A program made the translations under genes and the position numbers. The notes under the pieces are model-generated. The model did no database searches. It saw only the letters and a program-made list of their open reading frames with translations, and was not told the DNA's origin. 64,000 bases of DNA from Dromiciops gliroides (lineage: Eukaryota > Chordata > Mammalia > Microbiotheria > Microbiotheriidae), in assembly GCF_019393635.1 (NCBI RefSeq), contig NC_057864.1, forward strand, positions 444,858,822 to 444,922,821, given 5' to 3'. The stretch's first letter is position 1, and every line of letters begins with the position of its first letter. Of this stretch, positions 1-11,079 are shown piece by piece.

Positions 1-1260
1 CTTGATATTTTGAAGAAATGCTCTTTACTTGGAAGACATAAAATGATTTGTGAATAGAGAACTTTTTCCCAGAATGCTGGTTTGATTGAAATAGTTCCCC
101 TCCATCAATTTTATTCTTTTGGGTTAATCAGAATCCAATAATGATGGTAACCTTGCTTGAATGAGTATAGCATTTTTTCACTCCAAATTTGGGACTCTAC
201 CAAAAACAAACAAAAAAGAGGTAAGTTCAATCTATTACTATATCAAGTAAATCTTGGTCTATATTCTAAAAGACCTTTTTCAAGATTTCTCAAAGTGGGA
301 AAATAGCCTTTTTTTAAAGGGTTAAGACACAGATAGCATAGTAAGGAACTAAGATTTTTAAGAGGATAGAGGAAAGTCAGGGGACTAGTCAGGGATTAGA
401 CTGTAGAACATATGTATGTGTAGGTCACCCACCAATCAAAATGGCGGCCTCTAGGGTAAAATCCAAGCTGTTAAAAATGAATTGAGTTCGTTACTATTTT
501 TGAATCTGACCTCCTTTTTTTTTTTTTTTTTTGCTACTTTCTTTTTGCAATTGCAAAAACTTCTAGACTTTTATAAATGAACCAAACTCCCTTTGATGGT
601 TTTTATAGTCTTTCCTCTTAAGATAGATCCTAACAATATGGGAAGCAAAAACAGTACAGCCCTTCCATTCTATGGCAAAATAAATCATGAAGAGTTGTTC
701 TCAGTGTTAACAAACTACCACGGAGCTATTGGAATATCATTTTTCCATGGAAATTATTAATGCCAAGAAAAGCAAATCTATTTTTTTCCATTTTTAAAAA
801 AAAGAGATGTCCCCTGAGCATCGTTATTTATTTCCATGATTGTACCCAGAGGAGGGAAGTGGTAGAGATTGGGAAGGTTTTCACAATTATGATTAATATA
901 AAATAAAATAAATAATAATACTAGAATTCTCCTTGGTGCTTGCTTAGGCTGATAATTGAGCAAGTATGAATAAGTATTCCTGGCATAATACTAAACTCAA
1001 TCTATAATCAGAGGAAACTCTTGGAGCTTGGACATTTTTCACAGTGTGGGTTATGGGCTTAAGTTAAAAAAAGGAACAAGCATATTACTGGTGTCCATAG
1101 AAGAAATATTGTCTCAATATTTAATGAATTGTAGGAAATGAGGGTCAAATTATTGGGTAGGAGGTTATGTTTAGGGACTGGGATTGGAACTGTGATTCCA
1201 GTTATTAAAGAGCACTTGTACTACTGTTTGTGGTAGCAAAAAACTAGTTGTGTAACCCTG
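1..1260. other. Intergenic, no gene seen
   Basis: AT-rich sequence with a T run at about 516-532. I recognise no gene and no confident repeat in it. Confidence 0.6.
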
Positions 1261-1261
1261 G

Positions 1262-1665
1262 CCTATTCATTGGAAAATGGAGAACAAATTATGGTATGTG
1301 AATACAATGAGATATTAATGAGTATGGCAAATACAGAGATTTATGGAAAGGCTTGCACAAACTGAAGTGAAATAAGTGGAGTGAAGCAAAGAGAGGCAGG
1401 AAAATAATACCAAGTCTACACCAATGTAAATGGAAAGAACAATAATCTCTAAACAACTGAAATTAAATGTTGTGAAATTATTTTTTTTAAAAGAAGTTTG
1501 GCCCAAAGGAAAGATGTAACAGTGCACCTGAACCCCTTCTCTTCCTCCCACCTTTGCAGAGGTCAGTACATATAGGACAGTTCTCTGGAAGGAGGAAGGG
1601 GAGGATACCAAGGGAAATCTAGGGAATATAAAAACCAAACATAATTTTAAAATCTATTTTTTTTA
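1262..1665 (+). mobile_element. Old LINE 3' end, probably L1
   Basis: Phrases such as accaatgtaaatggaaagaac and a poorly kept 3' UTR resemble the sequence at 7126-7335 and marsupial L1 3' regions. No intact ORF. Family assignment is tentative. Confidence 0.5.
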
Positions 1666-1767
1666 AAAATAACTCATTAAAAAATGGAAATTCAGTCCAT
1701 GGATATGGAAAATGGGATCTATAAAGAAAGGTTCAAGAACTGTCAGGAAAATGTAAAAGAAAGAGGA

Positions 1768-2200
1768 GAACTCTAGGTAGCATAGTGTATAAAGCCCTGG
1801 ACCTAGAACCAGTAAGTCCTGAGTTTGAATCTGGCCCTAGACACTTACTAGTTGTGTGACCCTGGCTAAGTCATTTACCTTCTGTCTGTCTCAGTTTCCT
1901 CATATATAAAATGTGGATAAGAATAGCACCTACAGGGGCAGCTAGGTGGCACAGTGGATAGAGCACCGGCCCTGGAGTCAGGAGTACCTGAGTTCAAATC
2001 CGGCCTCAGACACTTAACACTTACTAGCTGTGTGACCTTGGGCAAGTCACTTAACCCCAATTGCCTCACTTAAAAAAAATTTTTTTTTTAAAGAATAGCA
2101 CCTACCTATTGTCATGAGGGTGGTCATAAGAATCCGAAGAGATATTAATGTGATACGTGTGTGTGTGTGTGTGTGTATAAATCTTTATATCTTTATATAA
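1768..2200 (+). repeat. MIR-type CORE-SINE, split by a younger SINE
   Basis: MIR core (gtgtgaccctggctaagtca, then cctcagtttcctcat-like sequence) runs to 1933 and resumes after the WSINE1-type insertion. A GT repeat lies at 2156-2176 and a GTA repeat at about 2220-2242. Confidence 0.7.
1935..2090 (+). mobile_element. WSINE1-like CORE-SINE
   Basis: Full-length copy: 5' GGGGCAGCTAGGTGG, tRNA-like A-box region with B-box GAGTTCAAATCC, core CTGTGTGACC(C/T)TGGGCAAGTCA, 3' A-rich tail. It has a perfect 15-bp target-site duplication, aagaatagcacctac, at 1919-1933 and 2091-2105. This is the clearest reference copy for the family here. Confidence 0.95.
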
Positions 2201-2302
2201 ATGCTAGTTAGTAGTGGTGGTAGTAGTAGTAGTAGTAGTAGCAGGAGTAGTACTGAGTTGTAGGATTAAAACAACATAGCACTATTACTACTATTACCCC
2301 TA

Positions 2303-2445
2303 TTACTAGCTAGCCATCATTTATATAGCTTTTTAAAGTCTATTTGGACCCTCATGACAATAGGTAGATGCTATTATTATCCACATTTTACAGATGAGGA
2401 AACCGAGACAAACAAAAGTTAAGTGACAAACAAAAGTTAAGTGAC
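2303..2445 (+). repeat. MIR-type element with an 18-bp tandem duplication
   Basis: catttatatagctttttaaag through cagatgaggaaaccgag is MIR-like. At its end, gacaaacaaaagttaagt occurs twice in tandem (2407-2442). Confidence 0.65.
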
Positions 2446-2540
2446 CGGCCTCAGACACTTGACACTTACTAGCTGTGTGACCCTGGGCAAGTCACTTAAC
2501 TCCAACTGCCTTACCAAAAAAAAAAAAAAAAAAAAAAGAG
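2446..2540 (+). mobile_element. 5'-truncated WSINE1-like SINE
   Basis: Begins inside the element at cggcctcagacacttgac and ends in an A run. The tRNA-like half is missing. Confidence 0.85.
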
Positions 2541-3024
2541 GTTTGTGGTCTGGGTCACAAGAAAGACATGAGACAACTGAAAACACATTTTAACCAAACC
2601 ACATATGTGAAAGTGGGACAAAAAAAAAATTTTTTTTTAAATGTTAACACAGGGCATGGGTGGAAAAGCAAAAGGGGAGAGTGAGCAAAAGCACATGGGG
2701 CCTGTGTTAGATAACTTAGAAAAAGCACTTAACAAACCTTCAAATGCTTTCTCTATATGCTGGCTATTATGGCTAACCTATGAAAGATCGCAAGTTACCT
2801 GTTGAATGTTACAAATCTCCACTGTCAGCTTTTGATATCTTTTCATTAGTCATTCATTTTAAAAAATAGTGAGTTAGAGGAAACATTTGAGAATCCAGGG
2901 GAATCAAGAGAATGCTAAAGGAGAAGAGATGATCATGGGGGGAGGGGAGGGGAGGGGGGATGGAACCTATGCACAAAGGTGCAGGAAGCAGGAGAATCAC
3001 TTCTCCTTAAGAAAGAGGAGTATT

Positions 3025-3185
3025 GGGGGCAGCTAGGTGGTGAAGTGGATAGAGCACCGGCCCTGGATTCAGGAGGACCTGAGTTCAAATCTGACCTCAG
3101 ACACTTGACACTTACTAGCTGTGTGACCCATGACCAGTCATTTAACCCTCATTGCCCCATAAAATTAAATAAAAAGAAAAAAGAA
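3025..3185 (+). mobile_element. WSINE1-like SINE
   Basis: Full length, flanked by a near-perfect duplication (aagaaagagga...ttg at about 3009-3024 and 3186-3202). Confidence 0.93.
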
Positions 3186-3239
3186 AAGAAAGAGGAATGT
3201 TGATAACTACATTCATAGAATCATAGTCATAGCCAGCTT

Positions 3240-3500
3240 GTCAGGAGGTAATGTGGCCTAGTAGAAAGACTAAAGAGCTAGAGAATAAAAGTCAGAAGGA
3301 CTGAGTTCTTGGGAAGTGGCCATTCTCACATTCCCTGCTAAAGTAAGAGCTGGTTTGACTTGAGACAAGCAACCTAACTGGGCTTCAATTTCTTCATCCA
3401 TTAATTAAAGAAATCAGAATAACCTGAATCCTCCTAAAAACAACAAGATGTTATGAATGAAATAAGAGATTACAGAAAAAACAGAAGTTTTGGCCCAAAA
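3240..3500 (+). repeat. MIR-like fragment
   Basis: Diverged core with acaagcaacctaactgggct and cttcaatttcttcatc. Confidence 0.5.
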
Positions 3501-3560
3501 GTGATGTGGTAGATTATGTAGTCTGTGGTAGCACTTTGCAGATGAAGAAATAAGACATTA

Positions 3561-3710
3561 GGGGCAGCTGGGTGGCGCAGTGAATAGAGCACTGGCCCTG
3601 GAGTCAGGAGCACCTGAGTTCAAATCCGACCTCAGACACTTAACACTTACTAGCTGTGTGACCCTGGGCAAGTCACTTAACCCCAATTGCCTCACTAAAA
3701 AAAAAAAAAA
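3561..3710 (+). mobile_element. WSINE1-like SINE
   Basis: Full length. Duplication of the form gaaa(t/g)aagacatta at 3547-3560 and about 3711-3724. Confidence 0.93.
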
Positions 3711-4006
3711 GAAAGAAGACATTAAATGTCCTGGCCAAGATTATAGTCAGTTAGTGGTAGATGTGAAAATTTGTTAATATAAGGGTGGGATGCTTTACTC
3801 CATGCCTCCTCCTCTTGAAATGGATAAGATGCCCAATCAATCATTATTGTTCATGGGTCTTGGATAAATGCTGAAATTCCTTGAAAACTTTTAAAGTAAA
3901 GGAAGTCTATTCCAATTGCGTGAGAGGCTTGGGGGAGAACATTGTTATATATTCTGTGTTTTATATAAATATATGAAGTTATATGTGCTACTAAAACTAA
4001 GAACAT

Positions 4007-4054
4007 TTTTTGTTGTTTTTGTTTTGGGGGTTTTTTGCGCCACCTAGCTGCCCC
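4007..4054 (-). mobile_element. Mini-SINE: poly(T) joined to a SINE 5' end
   Basis: A T/G-rich run is directly followed by gcgccacctagctgcccc, the reverse complement of the SINE 5' end. The whole body (about 130 bp) is absent. Confidence 0.6.
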
Positions 4055-4059
4055 CCACT

Positions 4060-4140
4060 TGTTTATTTAATTATTTATCCACTCATTTATTTATTTGTTT
4101 GTTTGTTTGTTTATTCGCTTATTTATTTATTTGTTTATGA
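4060..4140. repeat. (TTTA)n/(TTTG)n low-complexity tract
   Basis: Tetranucleotide-rich sequence. A matching (AAAT)n/(AAAC)n tract follows at 4378-4445 on the other side of the next SINE. Confidence 0.8.
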
Positions 4141-4220
4141 TATCTATTTGGTCTTCTGTTAGAGTGGATGCTTTATATTTTTCAAGGTATCCTTTTATTT
4201 CTTTAAGGTTCTCAGTTTTA

Positions 4221-4375
4221 GGGGGCAGCTAGGTGACATGGTAGATAAAGCACCATTCCTGGATTCAAGAGGACCTGAGTTCAAATCTGACCTCAGATAC
4301 TTGACACTTACCAGCTGTGTGACCTTGGGCAAGTCACTTAACTCTCACTGCCCCACCAAAAAACAAAACAAAACA
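4221..4375 (+). mobile_element. WSINE1-like SINE
   Basis: Full length with the variant ctaggtgacatggtagataa, so older than its neighbours. It ends in an A/C-rich tail that merges into an AAAT repeat. Confidence 0.92.
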
Positions 4376-5059
4376 TGCGAATAAATAAACGAGTGAGCAA
4401 ATAAATAAACAAACAAACAAATAAATTGATGATTGAATGAATGAATAAAATTAGATGCAAAGGAATTACCAAAGAAAGGAGAGGAAAAAAAACCTCTCTT
4501 GGTCCTGATGGATATTCAGGATGATTTATCAGATTTAAAAAAAACAAACAAAACACAGAACAACTCAAGTAGCAGGAGAACTATTCAGAGCTCATGGTTG
4601 GCCTGTGCAAATATAATAATAATAACAATTCTATCAAAGTTAAATTACCATTTTAATACTATTCCAATCAAATTATCAAAGGAATACTTTATAGAACTCA
4701 ATAAAATGATAATAAAATTCACTTGGAAAAATAGAAAAGGTCTAGAATATCAAGGAAAACAATAAAAAGAGGTAGGATTGAAGAGCGGATAGCATTTACA
4801 AACTTCATACTATATTAAAAAGCAGCAATAATCAAAACCATCTGGTATTGTTTAAACAATAGAGAAGTAGATCAATGAAACAAACTAGACAAGGGACAAT
4901 CAGAAACAATGAAACTCAATAACCCCTGAACCCAACAACTGGAAAACATAAACTACTTAGGAAAGAACTCCCTACATGATTAAAAACCGCTAAGAAACCT
5001 GGAAAACAGTCTGACACAAATAAAGCTTACACCTTATACCATATTTCATAATACATTCT

Positions 5060-5213
5060 TTTTTTCTTTTTTTTTTTTTTAGTGAGGCAGTTGGGGTTAA
5101 GTGACTTGCCCAGGGTCACACAGCTAGTGTCAAGTGTCTGAGGCTGGATTTGAACTCAGGTCCTCCTGACTCCAGGACCAGTGCCTTCTCCACTGCTCCA
5201 CCTAGCTGCCCCC
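5060..5213 (-). mobile_element. WSINE1-like SINE in L1
   Basis: Antisense. Duplication ataatacattct (5048-5059) against acaatatattct (5214-5225). Confidence 0.93.
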
Positions 5214-5317
5214 ACAATATATTCTAAATAGATACATGATCTTCATATTAAAGATAATACCATAAACAAAAATGAATAGAGAAGCAGATCATGTGCCTCT
5301 CCCAACTTTGAGGAGGA

Positions 5318-5464
5318 ATTTTTTTTGGGGGGGGTGGCAGGGCAATGAGGGTTAAGTGACTTGCCCAGGGTCACATGACTAGTAAGTGTCAAGTGTCTGA
5401 GGCTAGATTTGAACTCAGGTCCTACTGCATCCAGGGCCAGTGCTTTATCCACCTAGCTGCCTCC
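5318..5464 (-). mobile_element. WSINE1-like SINE in L1
   Basis: Antisense, ending gctttatccacctagctgcc with a short deletion near its 5' end. Confidence 0.92.
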
Positions 5465-5705
5465 AGGAAATATATATTTTAACCAAGCAATGGATAGAGG
5501 CAATTAAAAAAGATAAAAATATCTTTGATTACACAAAATCAAAAAGGTTCTGCACACACAAAATCATTGTACTGAGGATAAGGGAGGGAGCAGTCCAATG
5601 GGGGGGAAATATCTTTCTATCACATTTATTTCTCCGATAAGAATTTGGAATCCAAGATATATAAACAATTCATAGACATATATAAGGTCAAATGTCAATT
5701 GCTAT

Positions 5706-5870
5706 GGGGCAGCTAGGTGGCCCAGTGGATAAAGCACCCGGCCTGGAGTCAGGAGAACCTGAGTTCAAAAATCCGACCTCAGACACTTGACACTTACTAG
5801 CTGTGTGACCCTTGGGCAAGTCACTTAACCCCAACTGCCTCCAAAAAAAAAAAAAGAAAAGAAAAAACTG
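5706..5870 (+). mobile_element. WSINE1-like SINE, first unit of a pair
   Basis: Full length, 3' type ccccaactgcctcc. No duplication of its own is seen; see the unit at 5898. Confidence 0.92.
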
Positions 5871-5897
5871 AGAGGCCCTTAGTGCTCCTCTTCATTT

Positions 5898-6037
5898 GGG
5901 CAGCTAGGTGGCGCAGTGGGTAAAGCACCGGCCCTGGATTCAGGAGGACCCGAGTTCAAAGCCAGCCTCAGACACTTGACACTTACTAGCTATGTGACCC
6001 TGGGCAAGTCACTTAACCCTCATTGCCCCGCCAAAAA
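5898..6037 (+). mobile_element. WSINE1-like SINE, second unit of a pair
   Basis: 3' type ccctcattgccccgcc. The only matching flanks, aaatgtcaatt at 5690-5700 and 6038-6048, enclose both SINEs and the short linker between them. Confidence 0.92.
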
Positions 6038-6463
6038 AAATGTCAATTCCTAATAGATAAGCAGTCCTAGGAGACTTACCAACAGTTCCAAAGATTAGCA
6101 AACTATTTAACATATGAAAGAATGCTCCAAATCACTAATAATTAGAGAAATGCACATCAAAACACCCTGAGGTCTTAACCCACACCCAGCAAACTGACCA
6201 AGATGACCAAAGATGGGAAGAGTCCAAGTTAGATGGAGGTTGTAAGAGGATAGCTTATGTAGTAGCTAGTACATACTGAGTTGTTGGTGGAGCTAAAAGT
6301 CAGTAGAGCCATTTTGGAAGGCAATTTGGAATTATACAAGTAAAATGACTAAAATGATCATACCCTTTGATATCACTGTGTTTTTTATATCCCAAGGAGT
6401 CCATTGGGACATCAAGACAAGAAAGTCCCCATATATATTAAAGTATTTTTAGCATATCTTCTT

Positions 6464-6623
6464 GGGGTTTGTTTGTTTGTGTTTTTGCAGGGCAATGAGG
6501 GTTAAGTGACTTGCCCAGGGTCACACAGCTAATTAAGTGTCAAGTGTCTGAGGCTGGATTTGAACTTAAGTCCTCTTGAATCCAAGGCCAGTGCTTTATC
6601 CACTGTGCCACCTAGCTACCCCT
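6464..6623 (-). mobile_element. WSINE1-like SINE in L1
   Basis: Antisense. Duplication gcatatcttctt (6452-6463) against gcatatattctt (6624-6635). Confidence 0.94.
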
Positions 6624-6791
6624 GCATATATTCTTACGATAGCAAAGAATTAAAAGTAAAGTAGATGCCCATGGACAGGAGAATGGCTAAATCAATTATG
6701 ACACATGAATACATTGGAATTTTACTGTGTTATAGGAAATGATACATATGATGAATTGATCCAGAGTGACATGCCATGAAGAAAACAATGC

Positions 6792-6957
6792 GGGGGCAGC
6801 TAGGTGGCGCAGTGGATAAAGCACCGGCCCTGGATTCAGGAGTACCTGAGTTCAGATCTGGCCTCAGACACTTGACACTTACTAGCTGTGTGACCCTGGG
6901 CAAGTCACTTAACTCCCACTGCCTTGCAAAAAAAAAAAAAAGAAAAAAAAAAAAAAA
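6792..6957 (+). mobile_element. WSINE1-like SINE in L1
   Basis: Flanked by gaaaacaatgc at 6781-6791 and 6958-6968. Confidence 0.95.
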
Positions 6958-6972
6958 GAAAACAATGCATGC

Positions 6973-7110
6973 ACATGTATAACCTATAGCAAATTGCTTG
7001 CCTTCTCATTGAGGGGGCAGGGGAGGAAAGCAGAGAATTTGGAACTCGAAATTTAAAAAGAATTCAAAAATTGTTTTTACATGTAATTGCAAAAAAATTA
7101 ATTAAAAAAA
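6973..7110 (+). mobile_element. Severely 5'-truncated L1 3' end
   Basis: About 138 bp of marsupial L1 3' terminus (acatgtataacctatagcaa to tttttacatgtaattgc plus A-rich tail). Flanked by a 15-bp duplication, gaaaacaatgcatgc, at 6958-6972 and 7111-7125. Confidence 0.85.
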
Positions 7111-7380
7111 GAAAACAATGCATGCAATGACATAGAAAATGTAAATGGAAAGAGCAACCACAAAGAAAAAGTAAAAAGTGAATGTTGCAAAATTATGGAG
7201 AACAAACATAGCTTGAAGGAAGAGATATAAGAAATCATCCCTATCCCACCATTTTGCAAAGATGAGAGATCCGTGTGTGCTATATTGCATATATTTTCAC
7301 TTTTATACTGTATTGATGAGTTTTGCTGATTTTTCTTTCTTCCTTTTTTTTTTTTTAATTTTTGCCTTTAAAATACTTTT

Positions 7381-8190
7381 TGTTATATGATATGTCTCTC
7401 TGGGAGGAGAAAAAGCATCAAGTTAGCTAGGATGGGGGAATTCCAGAAATTGGAACAAATATAACTTTGAGTACATCCCTGAGGGGGATTCACTGGGTGG
7501 GTGGGGGGACAGGGAGGTGCTGTTTTGTCCCTGGACTGTTTTTTCACTTCCTGCTTTGGCGTTTCAGAGGGGTCTGTAGGATATTGGACCTTCCACTTTC
7601 CCTTGAGAATTTTAGCCATAACTTTGTATGGTCTGGAGGTAGTGTCTTGGCAGATGGGGAGGGCAAAAGCAAACAGTACTCAAAGATCAACAAGGAACCC
7701 AGAAATTATACCTTGCCTGAGGGGAATTTCTTGAGCACCCCAAAATGGGAAAAAAAGGATGACTTCTTAGATCCAGGAACTGTGTGTTACCCTTTCTCCT
7801 TTGTCCTACATGTTTTCTAAACTTGAACCCATTTCCCCCGGACTCTGTAAGTCCATGTCACCAACTTTTCAGGAGTGTTTTGTAACAACCAATCTTGTTG
7901 TACCACCTCAGTAAATACCATTTTCTAAAGCTACTTAGCGCAGGCTGAATAAATTGTTTTTATTATTATTATTATTATTATGTGGGGCAATGAGGGTTAA
8001 GTGACTTGCCCAGGGTAACACAGCTAGTAAGTGTCAAGTATCTAAGGTCAGATTTGAACTCAGGTCCTCCTGAATCCAGGGCAGGTGCTTTATCTACTTC
8101 ACTACCTAGCTGCTCCCAGGCTGAATAAATTGATGTTCAACTGATCATCAGTTGGGGTTAAGCCACAGGCATTACCAAATTAGCCTAACA
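7381..8190 (+). mobile_element. Candidate solo LTR, ERVL/MaLR-like, with an inserted SINE
   Basis: The segment starts TGTTA and ends TAACA, contains agtaaata and gaataaa motifs near its 3' end, and is about 630 bp without the SINE. I see no clear target duplication and no internal viral genes. It is a fossil; the assignment rests on shape only. Confidence 0.38.
7957..8117 (-). mobile_element. WSINE1-like SINE
   Basis: Antisense with an ATT-rich tail. Perfect 15-bp duplication aggctgaataaattg at 7942-7956 and 8118-8132. Confidence 0.95.
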
Positions 8191-8892
8191 TTTCAAGATA
8201 TCCCTAGAGCTCTTTGGAGGAGATGTAGCTGGCTAAGTTCTGGGGACCCAATTCATCAATGGAGTGAGAACTGATGTAAAGATTCTCAGATCCTCATAAT
8301 GGTTACATTAAAACAAAAATGACATGTTGGCCTTGGAGTTAGGAAGACCCGGATTCAAAATCTGCCATACTAAGCTATATAACAGTGAACAAACCACTCC
8401 CAACTATAGGCAACTCACTAAGAATCATCTAAGTTATAGTCTCTGTGAAATTGTAAATCCTTTAGCTCTTATTTTCAGCAATCCTTCCCCCAGAAAGTGA
8501 GTTTGGAAACTGAAGTGGATACTATCACCAAAGGGATTAAAAAAACCAAAAACAAACAAAAAAACCCCAGCTGCCTGATGATCTCTTAGAATGGCTAAGA
8601 GGAATTTTTGGATAATAAAAAGAGTTAGCATTTGATGAGGTACTGGGAGGGAGGCTATCTTCATCAGAGATATTCAAGGATAAATAAAAGATGGGTATGT
8701 TTGAGATGGAGCTTTTTTTGTTCTTTTGTTTGTTGTTTTTTGCTATTCTATCTGGTAGCAAAGGTAGCACCCATGACTTTCCACCCCTGAACTCTGGCTT
8801 TCTAAACTTTTGTTCCCTGGTGTTACACATGGGCTACTAACTTAGTAGGAATCCAATTAACATTTACAGACACCAGGGGCAAAGGCATATTT

Positions 8893-9060
8893 ATTTGGGG
8901 GGGGGGGAATTGTTTGTTTGTTTTGCAGGGCAATGAGGGTTAAGTGACTTATCCAGGGTCACACAGCTAATAAGTGTCAAGGGTCTGAGGCTGGATTTGA
9001 ACTCAGGTCCTCCTGAATCGAGGGCCAGTGCTTTATCCACTGCGCCACCTAGCTGCCCCT
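8893..9060 (-). mobile_element. WSINE1-like SINE
   Basis: Antisense. Duplication caaaggcatattt at 8880-8892 and 9061-9073. Confidence 0.95.
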
Positions 9061-9142
9061 CAAAGGCATATTTTAAAATGCTGGAGGAGTTGGTTCAAAT
9101 ATTGATTTGCATCCTACATTCCCTACGCTTAAAGATGATTAT

Positions 9143-9145
<3 letters not shown>

Positions 9146-9184
<39 letters not shown>
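9146..9184. repeat. (CA)n microsatellite
   Basis: About 19 uninterrupted dinucleotides. Confidence 0.97.
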
Positions 9185-9189
<5 letters not shown>

Positions 9190-9332
9190 TACCTCTCCTG
9201 GGAGAAAGTATAAAAAGAGTATGAGCCTAGAAATCAAGAGACCTAGACTTTAGTCCAGGTACTGTTTCCTATTAACAATCAACCAGTAGACTCAATTAGT
9301 TCTTAGTAAAGGCATTTAAGATTATATAATAA

Positions 9333-9484
9333 GAGGGGCAGCTAGTTGGTGCAGTGGATAGAGCACTGGCCCTGGATTCAGGAGGACTTGAGTTCAAATC
9401 CGACCTCAGACACTTGACACTTACTAGCTGTGTGACCCTGGGCAAGTCACTTAACCCCAATTGCCTCACCAAAAAAAAAAAAAA
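9333..9484 (+). mobile_element. WSINE1-like SINE
   Basis: Duplication attatataataa at 9321-9332 and 9485-9496. Confidence 0.94.
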
Positions 9485-9496
9485 ATTATATAATAA

Positions 9497-10620
9497 TAAC
9501 AAAAAAAAAAAGCTACAGAAACTTTTCTTCTCCCCCCCAAAAAAAGAAATCTGGGGTACGTTTCCCCACAAATATACACAGTGTATATGGGAAGAGTGAA
9601 GCCAAATTTGGAATATAACAATAATGAGGCATCGAAGTACACTACACATGTGTCAAGGATAACTCGCAATTCCTGGTACTGTAGGGCCTAAAATTTCTTT
9701 CTCTCAAGTTCTTACAGAGCTCTCTTTGGGTATTGCTGCACTTCTGGGTAGACTGCTCAGTCTTGCTGCCAGATGTAATCTTCCAGGCGTCTGGCTCTCT
9801 TCTCTGCTGCCAGGAATGTTCTCCAAAGCTATTTTCTCCTTCCTATCTCTCTGTATGCATATCTGTTGCAGGGGGGGGGGGGAGAAGGGGGGATAGTGCA
9901 TGCGCATGTGTATGCACACATGTGTCTTCCCTATAGTACGCTGTATCTTCTACTGGTCTAATACCTCCCTTTCAAAGCTACATGGTTAATGGTATAGAAA
10001 GGAGAAAGAAAATTCTTCCCCCTGCCCTCCTCAAAGAGTCTCCTCCACAAGTATCTGCCTAGTTTCCCAATTCTCATCTACTCTGGAACTCTAAAATTAG
10101 TCCAGGGTTTAACTATTTAAAGCCCTGTAAGGCAGGATAATTTGTTCAACCAATCCCATTGTTCCCTTCTTGACTCAAATGGAGAGGTGTTCACAGTTCA
10201 TAAATGGATCTAGGCTTAGATACATCTCTAGAGTTAGTTTAACACGTCATTACTACACTATGATTCCATTCTAGGCCTTCTGTGACTGCCTCAAATGAGA
10301 TGAAGAGAGGAATTCCTTCCCTTGAATTAGGATCAGGTTGGATATTGGATATGAAAGGGTTTGTTCCAATGAAGCAATGAGATCAGAAGCCAGATTGAAA
10401 GGGATTGAGAACAGAGAAAGGAGCAGGCAATGAGTGTCCATAGCTTGGTAACTGCATAACTGCAAAAGGGAGAATTTAGGCTTGATATATGGGGAAAGTT
10501 CCTAACCTAGTGCAATGAGCATGCCTTGGAAGGTAGTGTTTCCCTCTTATTGGAAGTCCTCAAGGAAAGGCTGAATGATGGATTGTTGGGAAGTTGTAGA
10601 GGTGGTTTTTGATTGGGTAC
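9497..10620. other. Intergenic, no gene seen
   Basis: Mostly unrecognised sequence with a G run near 9871-9883. Short frames here show no coding features that I can support. Confidence 0.5.
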
Positions 10621-10689
10621 AGATTGGATTAATGACCTTTAAGTTTACAACTAGGTTCAGGTCCTGACTCTGCCACTAGCTAACTATGT

Positions 10690-10978
10690 GATATTTGTTG
10701 TTGTTATTTTTTTTTATCATTTCTTTGTTTCTAAGACTTGTGTTTTGAGTTCCAAATATTCTCCCTCCTCCCACTGAATGGGAAGGCAAACAACCCATTA
10801 CGCATGTGAAGTCATGCAAAACAGATTTTCATATTAATTATGTTGAAAAGAAAATAAAGAAAGGAAAAAATGAATGCTTCAATCTGCACTCAGGTTTCAT
10901 CAGTTATCCACCATCTGGAGGCAGATAGCATTTTGCATCATGAGTACTTTGGAAGTGTCTCAGATTATTATTGATTAG
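10690..10978 (-). mobile_element. L1 3' end fragment
   Basis: Antisense L1 3' UTR (agttccaaatattctccctc, cttcaatctgcactcagg, ggaggcagatagcattttgc), homologous to the region at 50490-50800. Confidence 0.8.
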
Positions 10979-11079
10979 AGTCTGGCTATGTGACCCTGTA
11001 AAATGAAGTGTTTGGGTTGTATAACTCGAAGGTTTCTTCTTGCTCTAAAATCTTTGACTGGTCCAGTGTGGATGTTCTC

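Larger units (their letters stand above)
4500..7335 (+). mobile_element. LINE-1, ORF2 end and 3' region, with six nested SINEs
   Basis: Translation around 4640-4760 resembles the L1 ORF2 C-terminal region (IPIKLSKEYFIELNKMIIKFTWKN). Further L1 pieces lie at 5214-5317, 5465-5689, 6049-6463, 6623-6780 and 7126-7335. SINEs at 5060, 5318, 5706, 5898, 6464 and 6792 interrupt it, together with a younger L1 tail at 6973-7110. The element is 5'-truncated and decayed. Confidence 0.85.

Noticed and set aside
4499-4765. 88-codon frame as an independent gene
   Set aside because: It matches the C-terminal part of L1 ORF2 and lies in a decayed L1.
7467-7820. 117-codon frame as a gene
   Set aside because: It overlaps other frames of similar length on both strands, shows no recognised domain and lies within a candidate LTR.
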